Source: Sphaerisporangium rubeum
GTDB lineage: Bacteria > Actinomycetota > Actinomycetes > Streptosporangiales > Streptosporangiaceae
Assembly: GCF_014207705.1 (NCBI RefSeq)
Contig: NZ_JACHIU010000001.1
Coordinates: 3,216,501 to 3,280,500, forward strand
Direction: 5' to 3'
DNA length: 64,000 bases
Every line of letters starts with the position of its first letter. The first letter of the stretch is position 1. The notes beneath the pieces were generated by a model that saw only the letters and a program-made list of their open reading frames with translations, ran no database searches and was not told where the DNA came from. Shown here one piece after another: positions 25,384 through 34,229 of this stretch. Both the position numbers and the translations under genes were made by a program.

Positions 25384-26388
25384 TCAGCCGGTCAGCGGTG
25401 CCGTGAGCCGGCCCTCGAGCAGGGCTGTTCCGAGCGGCGAGACGGAGTGCAGCACGGCGGCGCCGTCCCTGCGGGTGGTGATGAGGCCGGCCTCGCGCAG
25501 CACGCCGGTGTGGCGGCTGATGGACGCCGGGGAGGTGCGCAGGCGGCGGGCCAGCTCGGTGGTGGTGGCGCCGTCGCCGAGCGCGTCGAGCACGGCGGCG
25601 CGGGTGCGGCCGAGCAGCGCGGCGAGCCCCTGGGGGTCGGCGGCGGCAGGGGCGAAGCGGTGCCGCCGCTCGATGGGGTAGATGAGCACCGGGGGCAGCA
25701 CGGGGTCGGCCAGCGAGATCGGCACCCGCTGGCAGAAGTACGACGGCACCAGCCGCAGCCCCCGTCCGCCGAGCCGCAGGTCGCGGTCCACGTCGTAGTT
25801 GACCTCCAGCACCGGCGGCACCCACCGCATCAAGGGCCGCAGCCCGGCGAGCAGCCCCTCCACCCCGCCGCCGAGCAGGTCGTGAGCTCGCTGCGCTCGG
25901 TCGGCCGCGACCGCGCCGTGGACGACCGCGTGGTACGGCGTGATCGCCGCCTCGTGGTAGTCGCGCAGCGCGTGGCCCACGGCGGTCAGCACGGCGGTGT
26001 CGCCGTCGGCCAGCGGCCGGGCCCACGCCGGCAGGTCGTGGTGGCGGCCGAGCCGCGCCAGCTCCGCACGCAGGCGGCGCCGCGGCGTGGACAGCAGCGC
26101 CTCGATGCCGTGCTCCAGCCCTGCTTCGGACTCCGAAGGGGTGAGGAAGTCGGGGAAGTACGGCCCCGGCGGCACCAGCGTGTCCAGCAGGCGTGCTCCG
26201 GGCCGCATGCGCGCGAGCCGCGCCGGATGCGCGCGCAACTGGCCGAGCCAGGGCCGGAACAGCGGTTGCGGTCCGGTCTCCCGCAGCCGGAAGCGGCTCA
26301 GCACCACCTCCCACAACGGGTCGGGTGCCGCGGCGACCGTGGTGCGCGCCAGGTCGTCGGCGGTGAAGTGGATACGCAGTGTCCCCAT
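25384..26388 (-). CDS. ArsR-like winged-helix regulator with long N-terminal domain (DUF5937-like)
   Basis: 334 residues from ATG 26388, with GGGGGAACG upstream; the frame extends 18 codons further without support. The N-terminal 240 residues form an uncharacterised domain starting G-T-L-R-I-H-F-T-A-D-D-L-A-R-T-T-V-A. The C-terminal 85 residues are an ArsR-type wHTH: R-T-R-A-A-V-L-D-A-L-G-D-G-A-T-T-T-E-L-A-R-R-L, then S-P-A-S-I-S-R-H, then G-L-I-T-T-R-R-D-G. No Cys metal site is evident. A transcription regulator with unknown signal and target, common in actinomycetes. Confidence 0.8.
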   Translation of the reverse strand: MGTLRIHFTADDLARTTVAAAPDPLWEVVLSRFRLRETGPQPLFRPWLGQLRAHPARLARMRPGARLLDTLVPPGPYFPDFLTPSESEAGLEHGIEALLSTPRRRLRAELARLGRHHDLPAWARPLADGDTAVLTAVGHALRDYHEAAITPYHAVVHGAVAADRAQRAHDLLGGGVEGLLAGLRPLMRWVPPVLEVNYDVDRDLRLGGRGLRLVPSYFCQRVPISLADPVLPPVLIYPIERRHRFAPAAADPQGLAALLGRTRAAVLDALGDGATTTELARRLRTSPASISRHTGVLREAGLITTRRDGAAVLHSVSPLGTALLEGRLTAPLTG

Positions 26389-26694
26389 CGTTCCCCCGTG
26401 GGATGTCGCTGCGGTCGTCACGCCTGTTTCCCCTTCCTTCATTCTGGCGTAACATGCCGAAAATCGCGGACACGGAACTTCGGCGGGGGTTTTTCCCGGG
26501 ATTCAGACAGCCGTTGAAACGTTCCATTTCGTGCAGTGGCACTGGATGGCCGCGCGTGTGTCCGCGGTGTCACCAGGAGGTTTCCGCGGAGGCGTAAAAC
26601 AGGTTCCTTCACGGCTCGTCACACTGGAAGATGGAAGCGTTCGGGGGCGGTTCGGCGGATTATTCCGTGACGGCCGGACAAAGCGGTTGACGCG
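26389..26694. other. 306-bp divergent promoter gap
   Basis: It separates the ArsR-like and AraC-family genes. A slightly AT-richer part around 26443-26545 probably holds both promoters. I see no confident -35/-10 pair, repeat or riboswitch. Confidence 0.4.
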
Positions 26695-27783
26695 ATGTCA
26701 GGGGACCGTGGCGCGGAACGGGGGTCCGCGTCACGGTCACCCGCTCCCGGTCCGGTCGCGACTCAGGAGAGGGCATTGCTGGACACTTCCTTGGTTCGGC
26801 TCGACGACGTGCCTGTCGAGGAGCGGTTCGACTTCTGGTGGGAGGCCGTCGCGAAGTCCGTGGTCTCGGTGGACGCCGTCAGCGAGCAGGCGTCCGACTT
26901 CTGGGCCGAGATGCTCATGGTCGATCTCGGTGTGGCTCGCCTGTCCCGGGTGCGGTGCGCGCCGTTCGAGGCGCGGCGCACCACCCGCATGATCCGCAGG
27001 TCCGACCCGGGCCTGTACCAGCTCTCCCTCACCGTCCGCGGCCGGTCCGGCATCCGGCAGCTGCGCAGGGAGACCGCGCTCGGCCCGGGTGACCTGATGC
27101 TGTACGACACCTCCCGTCCGTTCCACGCCATGTCCTGGCCGCCGCACCGAGGCGCCGCCGAGGACGAGAGGAACGTCAGCGACGGGCTGATCCTCCAGTT
27201 CCCCCACAGCGCGCTCGGCCTGCCGCGGTCCGCCGTCGAACGGCTGCTGGCCGTCCGCATCCCGGGCCGTGACGGGGTCGGCGCGCTGCTGCGCACCATG
27301 CTGTGGCAGCTCGTCTCACGGTTCCGGAATCCGACCCCCGCCGACACCGTGCGGGTGTCCGGCATCGTGCTCGACCTCGTCACGGCCGTGCTGGCGCACG
27401 AGCTCGAGGCCGAGTCCGCGCCGGCGCTGCGTGACGCCGACCAGGTACTGGTCCTGCGCATGCAGGCGTTCATCGAGGAGCGGCTCGACGACCCGGCCCT
27501 GACCCCCGCCGTCGTGGCGGCCGCTCATCACGTCTCCCTGCGCCACCTGCACAAGCTGTTCGCGTCGCAGGCTCTCACCGTGGCCGGATGGATCCGCAGG
27601 CGCCGGCTGGAACGCTGCCGCCGCGACCTGTCGGACCCGCTGCTCGACGCCATGCCGATCCGTGCCGTCGCCGCGCGCTGGGGCTTCCCGAGCGACTCGC
27701 ACTTCAACCGGGTCTTCAGCGCCACCTTCGGGGAACCCCCCGCAGCGTTCCGCCGCCGCAGCCGCGCACCCGAGGCCCGCTGA
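26695..27783 (+). CDS. AraC-family transcriptional regulator
   Basis: 362 residues. The N-terminal cupin-like half (about 35-215) has P-V-E-E-R-F-D-F-W-W-E-A-V and L-G-P-G-D-L-M-L-Y-D-T-S-R-P-F, the pattern of AraC_binding_2 domains. The C-terminal HTH pair (about 250-355) has H-H-V-S-L-R-H-L-H-K-L-F and A-R-W-G-F-P-S-D-S-H-F-N-R-V-F, ending P-P-A-A-F-R-R. ATG 26695 has no strong ribosome site; TTG 26776 is a possible alternative. Effector and targets unknown; the TauE/SafE gene lies convergently downstream. Confidence 0.88.
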   Translation: MSGDRGAERGSASRSPAPGPVATQERALLDTSLVRLDDVPVEERFDFWWEAVAKSVVSVDAVSEQASDFWAEMLMVDLGVARLSRVRCAPFEARRTTRMIRRSDPGLYQLSLTVRGRSGIRQLRRETALGPGDLMLYDTSRPFHAMSWPPHRGAAEDERNVSDGLILQFPHSALGLPRSAVERLLAVRIPGRDGVGALLRTMLWQLVSRFRNPTPADTVRVSGIVLDLVTAVLAHELEAESAPALRDADQVLVLRMQAFIEERLDDPALTPAVVAAAHHVSLRHLHKLFASQALTVAGWIRRRRLERCRRDLSDPLLDAMPIRAVAARWGFPSDSHFNRVFSATFGEPPAAFRRRSRAPEAR

Positions 27784-27837
27784 CCCATGGACCCGGCATC
27801 CACGGAGCGGTCGCCGGCGGCCGGGCCGGCGACCGCC

Positions 27838-28863
27838 TCACCCGCGGCGGTCGTCCGGCCCCTCGGTGACCGCCTGACCCCCGGCCGCACCGGTCGTGCC
27901 GGTCGCGCCGTCCCCGTTCCCGGCGGCACGCGACCACGGCACCGCCGGCAGGCCGTGCCGCACCCGCAGGAAGGACCAGAACAGCGGCGCGGCGAGCAGC
28001 ACCCCGAACAGGATCCACACGGTGGCCGTGTTGCCGACGCCGAACATCTTCAGCGCCGAGGCCAGCAGCACGAAGGCGAGGATCCGGCGGATCAGCCCTC
28101 CCGGCGCGCGCGAGGAGACACGCGACCCGATGTACACCCCGGGGATCGACCCGGCCAGCAGAGCGGCCGTGACGGAGAGCTGGAAGTCGCCGAAGAGCAC
28201 ATGACCGATCGCCGCCGACATCACCAGCGGCACCGCCTGCACCAGGTCGGTGCCGACGAGCTGGTTGGCCTTCAGCGCCGGGTACAGCGCGAGCAGCGCC
28301 ACGATGATCAGGGAACCCGACCCGACGGACGTCATGCCGACCACCAGGCCGCCGATCGCGCCGACCAGCGCCGTCGGCAGCGGACGCACGGCCACGGCCG
28401 GCATGCGGACCGAGGCGGGCTCCCCGGGCCCGGCGGTACGCCGGCCGGTCTCCGTGGTGCGTCCCTCGGCCCGGTCGCGCAGCGCGAGGTAGCCGCGCAC
28501 GGACAGCCCGCCGGCCGCGATGAGCAGCGCGACGCCGAGCGCGGCCTTGATGACGGCCTGCACGTCCTCGCCGTCGCCGAGTGCCCTGGCCACGAGCACC
28601 CCGGCGAACGCCGCGGGCACCGATCCGGCGCACAACCATCCCACCAGCCGCATGTCCACCGTGCCGCGCCGCAGGTGCACCGCTCCGCCGATGGGTTTCA
28701 TGACGGCGGCGGCGACCAGGTCGCTCGACACCGCGGCCAGCGGCGGCACCCCGAAGAAGGTCACGAGCATGGGGGTCATCAGCGCGCCACCCCCCATGCC
28801 GGTGAGCCCGACCACGATCGCCACGAGGAAGGAACCGGCCGCCATGGTGAAGTCGAAATCCAC
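27838..28863 (-). CDS. TauE/SafE family membrane permease
   Basis: 341 residues with about 8 spans in two repeats, each opening with a Gly-rich helix: G-L-T-G-M-G-G-G-A-L-M-T-P near residue 20 and G-M-T-S-V-G-S-G-S-L near residue 170. Family members export sulfite, sulfonates or organic acids. The C-terminal 30 residues are a Gly/Asp-rich cytoplasmic tail. The GTG start has no ribosome site, so the mRNA may be leaderless or nearly so. Confidence 0.85.
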   Translation of the reverse strand: MDFDFTMAAGSFLVAIVVGLTGMGGGALMTPMLVTFFGVPPLAAVSSDLVAAAVMKPIGGAVHLRRGTVDMRLVGWLCAGSVPAAFAGVLVARALGDGEDVQAVIKAALGVALLIAAGGLSVRGYLALRDRAEGRTTETGRRTAGPGEPASVRMPAVAVRPLPTALVGAIGGLVVGMTSVGSGSLIIVALLALYPALKANQLVGTDLVQAVPLVMSAAIGHVLFGDFQLSVTAALLAGSIPGVYIGSRVSSRAPGGLIRRILAFVLLASALKMFGVGNTATVWILFGVLLAAPLFWSFLRVRHGLPAVPWSRAAGNGDGATGTTGAAGGQAVTEGPDDRRG

Positions 28864-28871
28864 CCGTACAA

Positions 28872-28885
28872 CCTATTGGTATAGG
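28872..28885. promoter_or_regulatory. CCTAT-TGGT-ATAGG inverted repeat upstream of TauE/SafE gene
   Basis: A perfect 5-bp inverted repeat with a 4-bp centre, 9-22 bp before the GTG start of the permease. Position and form suit an operator. The likeness to CsoR/CstR-type sites of sulfur permeases is an inference. Confidence 0.4.
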
Positions 28886-28949
28886 GAGTTATCTCGGTCA
28901 CCGTCCCCTCTGCCGGTTCCACCGGCCTCCGTCCCAGGGAGGCGGTCCC

Positions 28950-29756
28950 ATGGCCGCTGACCGGCTCCGTCCGGTGCCGGACGAGATCGACATCAGCGTG
29001 CCGCACTCGGCGCGCATCTGGAACTACTGGCTCGGCGGCAAGGACCACTACCCGGTGGACCGGGAGGCCGGCGACGCGTACGCGCGGGTCTTCCCCGGAA
29101 TCGTCGCGATCGCGCGCGCTCAGCGGTACTTCCTCGCCAGAGCCGTGCGGTACCTCGCGGCGGAGGCGGGGGTGCGGCAGTTCCTCGACGTCGGGACCGG
29201 GCTGCCGACACGGGACAACACCCACGAGGTGGCGCAGCGGGCCGCGCCGGACGCGCGGGTCCTGTACGTCGACAACGATCCGCTGGTGCTGGCGCACGCG
29301 CGCGCACTGCTCACCGGCACACCGGAAGGCGCCACCAGCTACGTGGACGCCGACCTGCGCGACCCCGGCCACATCCTGAAGGCCGCGGCCGAGACGCTCG
29401 ACCTGCGCGAGCCGGTCGCGCTCATGCTGCTCGGCGTGCTCGGCCACCTGCCGGACCACGACCAGGCGCGCGACGTCGTGCGCGAGCTGATGGACGGGCT
29501 GGCACCCGGCAGCCACCTGGTGGTGGCCGACAGCACCGACACCGACGAGGCGTTCCTGCGGGCCCAGCGCCGCTACAACGAGGGAGGCTCGGCGCCGTAC
29601 GTCCTGCGCTCACGTGAGCGGATCACCGCCTTCTTCGACGGGCTGGACCTCGTGCCACCCGGCGTGGTCGTGCTGTCACGCTGGCGGCCCGATGTCGGGA
29701 CGCCGGAGCCGCACGAGGAGGAGCACGAGGTCTGCGGGGTGGGACGCAAGCCCTGA
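28950..29756 (+). CDS. SAM-dependent methyltransferase, DUF574 (Methyltransf_19)
   Basis: 268 residues opening with the family pattern I-D-I-S-V-P-H-S-A-R-I-W-N-Y-W-L-G-G-K-D-H-Y near residue 12. SAM motif I is F-L-D-V-G-T-G-L-P-T, and V-L-Y-V-D-N-D-P-L-V-L-A-H-A-R provides the acidic residue for SAM. These proteins are numerous in actinomycetes and often sit next to XRE-DUF5753 regulators, as here. The ATG follows GGAGGCGGTCCC. Substrate unknown. Confidence 0.9.
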   Translation: MAADRLRPVPDEIDISVPHSARIWNYWLGGKDHYPVDREAGDAYARVFPGIVAIARAQRYFLARAVRYLAAEAGVRQFLDVGTGLPTRDNTHEVAQRAAPDARVLYVDNDPLVLAHARALLTGTPEGATSYVDADLRDPGHILKAAAETLDLREPVALMLLGVLGHLPDHDQARDVVRELMDGLAPGSHLVVADSTDTDEAFLRAQRRYNEGGSAPYVLRSRERITAFFDGLDLVPPGVVVLSRWRPDVGTPEPHEEEHEVCGVGRKP

Positions 29757-29870
29757 CCCGGGACGAGGGTGCGATGACGCCGGTCCGGTACCGGCAGGCT
29801 GCCGGGTGTGCTGAAATTAGGGTCTTGTGACGGCACGCTGTTTGGGCTTTGATCGTACCGGAGAGTGATC

Positions 29871-30773
29871 ATGAGCACCGTTCGGCCCGAAGGCGACATC
29901 GACGAGGACAGGATCCAGGACCAGCGGCCGTCGGGCCCCACGGTTCTGCGCATGGTCGTCGGCGGAGAGCTGCGCCGCCTGCGCGAGGCGTGCGACATCA
30001 GCCGCGGCGAGGCGGGGTACCACATCCGCGCCTCCGACACCAAGATCAGCCGCATGGAGCTCGGCCGCACCGGGTTCAAGATCCGTGACGTCGCCGACCT
30101 GCTCACCCTGTACGGGGTGACCGGCACGGCCGAGCGCGACACCCTGCTCACGCTGGCCGAGGAGGCCAACCATCCCGGCTGGTGGAGCGCCTACGGCGAC
30201 GCCGTGCCGTCGTGGTTCGAGCCGTACCTCGGGCTGGAGCAGGCCGCGAGCGTGATCCGCTCGTGGGAGGTGCAGTTCGTCCCCGGCCTGCTCCAGACCG
30301 AGGCCTACGCGCGCGCGGTCGCCGGTCTCGCGCGCGGCCTGTCGGAGGAGGACGTCGAGCGCCGGGTGGCGTTGCGCATGCGGCGGCAGGAGATCCTGAC
30401 CCGTCCCCGTCCGGTCAAGCTGTGGGCCGTGCTCGACGAGGGTGCGCTGCGCCGGCCGGTCGGCGGCCGCGCGGTGATGCGGGCCCAGATCGCGCACCTG
30501 ATCGACATGGCGGCGCTGCCGAACGTCACGCTCCAGCTCATGCCGTTCAGCCGTGGCGGCCACGCGGCGGCCGGCGGCCCCATCACCATCCTGCGCATGG
30601 CCGAGGACCTCCTGCCGGACGTCGTGTACCTGGAGCAGCTCCACAGCGCGATCTACCCCGACAAGCCCGCCGACATCGACCTGTACTGGGACGTGATGAA
30701 CCGCCTGAGCGTCGAGGCCGAGCCGGTGGACGTCACCCTGGGCAGCCTGCGGAGCATCCTCGACGAGACCTGA
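29871..30773 (+). CDS. XRE-family regulator with DUF5753 domain
   Basis: 300 residues from ATG 29871 behind GGAGAGTGATC. The N-terminal helix-turn-helix covers about residues 30-85 (L-R-R-L-R-E-A-C-D-I-S-R-G-E-A, then D-T-K-I-S-R-M-E-L-G-R). The DUF5753 domain follows with S-W-E-V-Q-F-V-P-G-L-L-Q-T-E-A-Y and V-V-Y-L-E-Q-L near the end. These regulators normally come with a small DUF397 gene immediately downstream; none is visible here. Likely a developmental or antibiotic-type regulator. Confidence 0.9.
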   Translation: MSTVRPEGDIDEDRIQDQRPSGPTVLRMVVGGELRRLREACDISRGEAGYHIRASDTKISRMELGRTGFKIRDVADLLTLYGVTGTAERDTLLTLAEEANHPGWWSAYGDAVPSWFEPYLGLEQAASVIRSWEVQFVPGLLQTEAYARAVAGLARGLSEEDVERRVALRMRRQEILTRPRPVKLWAVLDEGALRRPVGGRAVMRAQIAHLIDMAALPNVTLQLMPFSRGGHAAAGGPITILRMAEDLLPDVVYLEQLHSAIYPDKPADIDLYWDVMNRLSVEAEPVDVTLGSLRSILDET

Positions 30774-31085
30774 GCGAAGCGCGGCGGGGGTTCCGGCGGT
30801 AAGAGATCCCCTTGGCCGCGCAAAGGGATGGTCAACGGGTTCGACCTGCGGGAACGTACGCGTCTTGGCGTCGTCACCTGGGTGTGACACAACCCCCCAT
30901 TCCTCACGTTGGTGCCATAACTTGATGAAATGGACAGCGATCGACTTCTCGGTGACCTTCTCCGCTCCAGACGTGTGGCGACCCTCCGGGACGCAGCCCC
31001 GCCGATCCATGCGGGCTGTCGCGCACGGACGGTGAGCCACGCCTCGGCATGGGGTTCCCCCGACTGCGGACCTGAGAGGTGAGCG
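30774..31085. other. 312-bp gap before the histidine kinase
   Basis: A terminator-like hairpin (ATCCCCTT at 30806-30813 with AAAGGGAT at 30822-30829, one mismatch) follows the regulator gene. An AT-richer part near 30890-30935 probably contains the kinase promoter. No DUF397-like frame exists in it. Confidence 0.5.
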
Positions 31086-32474
31086 GTGCGGAAAGCGCTT
31101 ACCCTCCGAATCCCCCGGCCGGTCTCCATCCGGGCCCGCTACACGGTCGCCGCCGTCGTCACCAGTCTCGTCGTGCTGGTCTCGCTCGGCGTGTGCCTGG
31201 ACGCCGTGATCCGCTACAAGGCCGTGGTGGACACCTTCGAGGCGACCAAGAGCGTGGCGAGCCAGTGGAGCGCGGCGGCGCGCGCCGGTCACGTACCGCG
31301 GGTGATCCCCGCGGTGGGGCCGGTCGATCTGATCCAGGTGGTGGACGACCACGGCCGGGTCACCCACGCCAGCGAGGCGGCGCGGGACGCCGAGCCGCTC
31401 AGCTCCGTACGGCCCCCCGCCGAGGACCGTTTCACCGAGGTGACGGTCTGTCCCGCGGCGATCGGGTGCGTGATGGCCATGGCCATCCGCGTCACCCCCG
31501 CGATGGACTCCCCGGTGGTCTATGCCGGGCTCCGTACCCCCGCCGTCCTCGCCTCCGGACACCTGGAGGCGGCCATCGGCGGCGGTGTGCTGCTGCTCAC
31601 CGCGCTCGCGGCGTGGGTCGCGTGGGTGCTGGTCGGCCGCACGCTGACCCCCGTGGCGGCCATCAGGGCACGCATGGCGCAGATCACCGGCAGCGACCTG
31701 AGCCTGCGGGTCCCCGTCCCACCCGGCGAGGACGAACTCGCTCTGCTGGCGCACACCGCGAACGAGACCCTGGACCGCCTTGAGGACGCGCTGTCCCACC
31801 AGCGCCGCTTCGCCTCCGACGCCTCCCACGAACTGCGCACCCCGATCGCCGGCCTGCGCCTGCGGCTGGAGGAGGCCCTGCTGCACCCGTCCGAGGTCGA
31901 TCCCCGTGACTCCATCACCGCGGCGCTCGCCACGGTGGACCACATGGAGGCCGTCGTGGACGACCTGCTGGTGCTGGCCCGCCTCCGCGCGGGGGACACG
32001 GTCTCCGGCGAGCCGTTCGACCTCGCCACCCTGATCGCCGAGGTGGTGGGGGACCTCGCGGGGGGAGTGCCGGTACGGGTGAACGTGCTGGACCACGTGC
32101 ACGTGCGCGGCTCACGGGTCCAGGTGTCGCGCGTCCTGCGGAACCTGATCGTCAACGCACGGCGGCACGCCGAGTGCCAGGTGACGGTGACGGTCGACGA
32201 GCGCGACGGCGTGGCGAAGGTGGAGGTCGCCGACGACGGCGCGGGCATCGCTCCGGGTGACCGCGAGCGGGTGTTCCAGCGGTTCGTGCGCCTGGCGGAC
32301 GGACGCCGCCGCGACCCGGGTGGCACCGGCCTCGGCCTCGCCATCTCCCGCGAGATCGCCGAGGCCCACGGCGGCAGCCTTCGGGTGGAGGATTCCGCGC
32401 GCGGCGCACGCTTCGTCCTGCGTCTCGACGCCGCCTACGTGGCGGCGGACATGTCCGCATCACTTGCCAGTTAG
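31086..32474 (+). CDS. Sensor histidine kinase, orphan
   Basis: 462 residues from GTG 31086 with GAGAGG upstream. Two membrane spans (about 18-45 and 160-185) flank an extracellular sensor of about 115 residues. HAMP follows, then the H-box F-A-S-D-A-S-H-E-L-R-T-P with His248, N-box N-L-I-V-N-A-R-R-H-A, G1 V-A-D-D-G-A-G-I and G2 G-T-G-L-G-L-A-I. All catalytic elements look intact. No response regulator gene is adjacent. The next gene is a ferric-siderophore reductase, so a link to iron is possible but unproven. Confidence 0.92.
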   Translation: MRKALTLRIPRPVSIRARYTVAAVVTSLVVLVSLGVCLDAVIRYKAVVDTFEATKSVASQWSAAARAGHVPRVIPAVGPVDLIQVVDDHGRVTHASEAARDAEPLSSVRPPAEDRFTEVTVCPAAIGCVMAMAIRVTPAMDSPVVYAGLRTPAVLASGHLEAAIGGGVLLLTALAAWVAWVLVGRTLTPVAAIRARMAQITGSDLSLRVPVPPGEDELALLAHTANETLDRLEDALSHQRRFASDASHELRTPIAGLRLRLEEALLHPSEVDPRDSITAALATVDHMEAVVDDLLVLARLRAGDTVSGEPFDLATLIAEVVGDLAGGVPVRVNVLDHVHVRGSRVQVSRVLRNLIVNARRHAECQVTVTVDERDGVAKVEVADDGAGIAPGDRERVFQRFVRLADGRRRDPGGTGLGLAISREIAEAHGGSLRVEDSARGARFVLRLDAAYVAADMSASLAS

Positions 32475-32489
32475 GTAAGGCAAAGCTAA
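32471..32489 (+). promoter_or_regulatory. IdeR/DtxR iron box
   Basis: TTAGGTAAGGCAAAGCTAA matches 16 of 19 positions of the IdeR/DtxR consensus TTAGGTTAGGCTAACCTAA. It overlaps the stop codon of the kinase gene and lies 39-57 bp upstream of the siderophore-interacting protein. Iron-loaded IdeR bound here should repress that gene. Confidence 0.8.
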
Positions 32490-32527
32490 GTTTCTGAGGA
32501 GTCCCCGATCCGACGGAAGGTCCTCAG

Positions 32528-33529
32528 ATGACCATAGGCGCCGGCCTCGGCCTGTCAGGAGGGTCCCTTGCCGCCCTTGCCGGCACGCGGCACCACGAGG
32601 ATCACCTCGGCGCGGCCGGCGTTCCCGCCTACCGGCCCTTCCACGTGCGGGTGGAGCGGGTGACGCGTCTCACGCCGAGCTTCGTCCGCGTCACGTTCGG
32701 CGGCGACGACCTGTGCTGTCTCGCCGCCGGCGGATCCGACCAGAGGATCAAGCTGGTGTTCCCCGACCGCGACGGCGGCTACGCGACCTTCCCCGCCGGG
32801 GAGGACTGGTGGGAGCCCTGGCGCGCGCTGCCGCCTGAGCGGCGCAACCCGGTGCGCACCTACACCGCGCGCGCGGTGCGGCCCCGGCGGCGGGAACTCG
32901 ACGTGGACTTCGCTCTGCACGGTGACGGCGGCCCCGCCTCCCGGTGGGTGCTCGGCGCCGGCCGCGGCGCGCCACTGCTGGTCATCGGACCCGACTCGCG
33001 GCACGCGGGGCCGACGGCCGGCGCGGAGTGGTCGCCGCCGCGCGGAGCTGCGCGCCTGCTCGCCGCCGGCGACGAGACGGCCGCCCCCGCGCTGTCCGCC
33101 ATCGCCGAGGCGCTGCCCGAGGGCCTGGACGCTCGTGTCCTGATCGAGGTGCCGGACCCCGCGGACGCCATGCCTCTCGACGTGCCGCGCGGCGTACGGG
33201 TCACGTGGCTGCCGCGCCGCGGGGCACGGCACGGGGACCTGCTGGTCCCCGCCGTCCGCGCGGCGGCACGCGCGCTGCGCGCGGGGAGGGCCGCCGCGGT
33301 CCCCGCCGAGGTGGCCGACCTGCCGCCGCGTCCGGGGGCCGGGGATGACGAGCCCCTTTGGGAGGTGCCGGGGGAGAGGGCCGCGGACGACGGCTTCTAC
33401 GCGTGGCTCGCGGGGGAGGCCGGCGTGGTGAAGACCCTGCGCCGTCACCTGGTGGGGGAACTCGGGGTGGACCGGCGGTCGGTGGCGTTCATGGGCTACT
33501 GGCGCCTCGGGAGACCCGAGATCGACTGA
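32528..33529 (+). CDS. Siderophore-interacting protein (ferric-siderophore reductase, FAD-dependent)
   Basis: 333 residues. The FAD motif R-T-Y-T-A-R is at about residue 116, the nucleotide-binding region A-G-D-E-T-A-A-P-A near 180, and the C-terminal Y-A-W-L-A-G-E-A and M-G-Y-W-R-L-G close the fold. Such enzymes reduce ferric siderophores with NAD(P)H inside the cell to release iron. The first 30 residues are low-complexity and extra. Iron-dependent control by the upstream box fits the function. No siderophore uptake genes are adjacent. Confidence 0.93.
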   Translation: MTIGAGLGLSGGSLAALAGTRHHEDHLGAAGVPAYRPFHVRVERVTRLTPSFVRVTFGGDDLCCLAAGGSDQRIKLVFPDRDGGYATFPAGEDWWEPWRALPPERRNPVRTYTARAVRPRRRELDVDFALHGDGGPASRWVLGAGRGAPLLVIGPDSRHAGPTAGAEWSPPRGAARLLAAGDETAAPALSAIAEALPEGLDARVLIEVPDPADAMPLDVPRGVRVTWLPRRGARHGDLLVPAVRAAARALRAGRAAAVPAEVADLPPRPGAGDDEPLWEVPGERAADDGFYAWLAGEAGVVKTLRRHLVGELGVDRRSVAFMGYWRLGRPEID

Positions 33530-33674
33530 GCTCCGGAGGCCGCCGGACGCGAACCGACGACCGGGGTGTGGCGAATGCCGTACGGCGGCGCGGACACGAC
33601 CGTCCGCCTGTCTGGATATAAGCGCTGATCAGCCGAAATATTGCATCAGCCCTCGGTGGCGGCGTTCTCCGCAG

Positions 33675-33680
33675 GGGTAT
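33675..33680 (+). promoter_or_regulatory. GGGTAT, possible stress sigma-factor -10
   Basis: GGGTAT lies 48 bp before the SPW gene. It matches the -10 of actinobacterial SigB-like promoters, though the -35 (GTT near 33660) is weak. Confidence 0.3.
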
Positions 33681-33728
33681 GGGACGAATCAATCCGTTCC
33701 CGGAGCACGTCGGAAAGGCGGTGAGGTC

Positions 33729-34157
33729 ATGACCAGACCGACCGGCCTGGACACGCACCCCGACATCCTCGAGATGCGGGCCAAGTACGAGCGGGCGAGC
33801 TGGAGCGCCGGCGCGCAGGCGATCGACGGGCTGACGCTTCTCGCCGGGCTGTACCTCGCGATCTCGCCGTGGGTGGCCGGGTTCTTCGGCCTGCAGCGGA
33901 TCACGGTGAGCAACCTGGTCACCGGCCTGTTCCTCGCGGCCCTCGGCGTGGGCTTCGCCTCGGCGTACGGCCGTACCTACGGGCTGACGTGGCTCGCCCC
34001 TGTGCTCGGGGTGTGGGCCATCGTGTCCCCCTGGATCCTGCGGTCGGCGACGACCTCGACGCTCTGGAACAACATTGTCACCGGTGCCGTCATCCTGCTG
34101 CTCGGCCTCGGCGCGATGGCGGTGGGAAGCCGTCCGGCGAGGATGCCGATGCGGTGA
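33729..34157 (+). CDS. SPW repeat membrane protein
   Basis: 142 residues with four spans. The two SPW repeats are visible as L-A-I-S-P-W-V-A-G-F near residue 51 and A-I-V-S-P-W-I-L near residue 97. Function of the family is unknown; members are frequent in actinobacterial stress loci. ATG 33729 follows GGAAAGGCGGTGAGGTC. It probably leads an operon with the holin-like and DUF3618 genes. Confidence 0.88.
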   Translation: MTRPTGLDTHPDILEMRAKYERASWSAGAQAIDGLTLLAGLYLAISPWVAGFFGLQRITVSNLVTGLFLAALGVGFASAYGRTYGLTWLAPVLGVWAIVSPWILRSATTSTLWNNIVTGAVILLLGLGAMAVGSRPARMPMR

Positions 34158-34229
34158 CACGCGCGCGTTTTCCGTTAGCCGGCCGCCGCGTGGGGCACGC
34201 GGGTGGTACAGCCCGAAGAAAGGTGTGCC

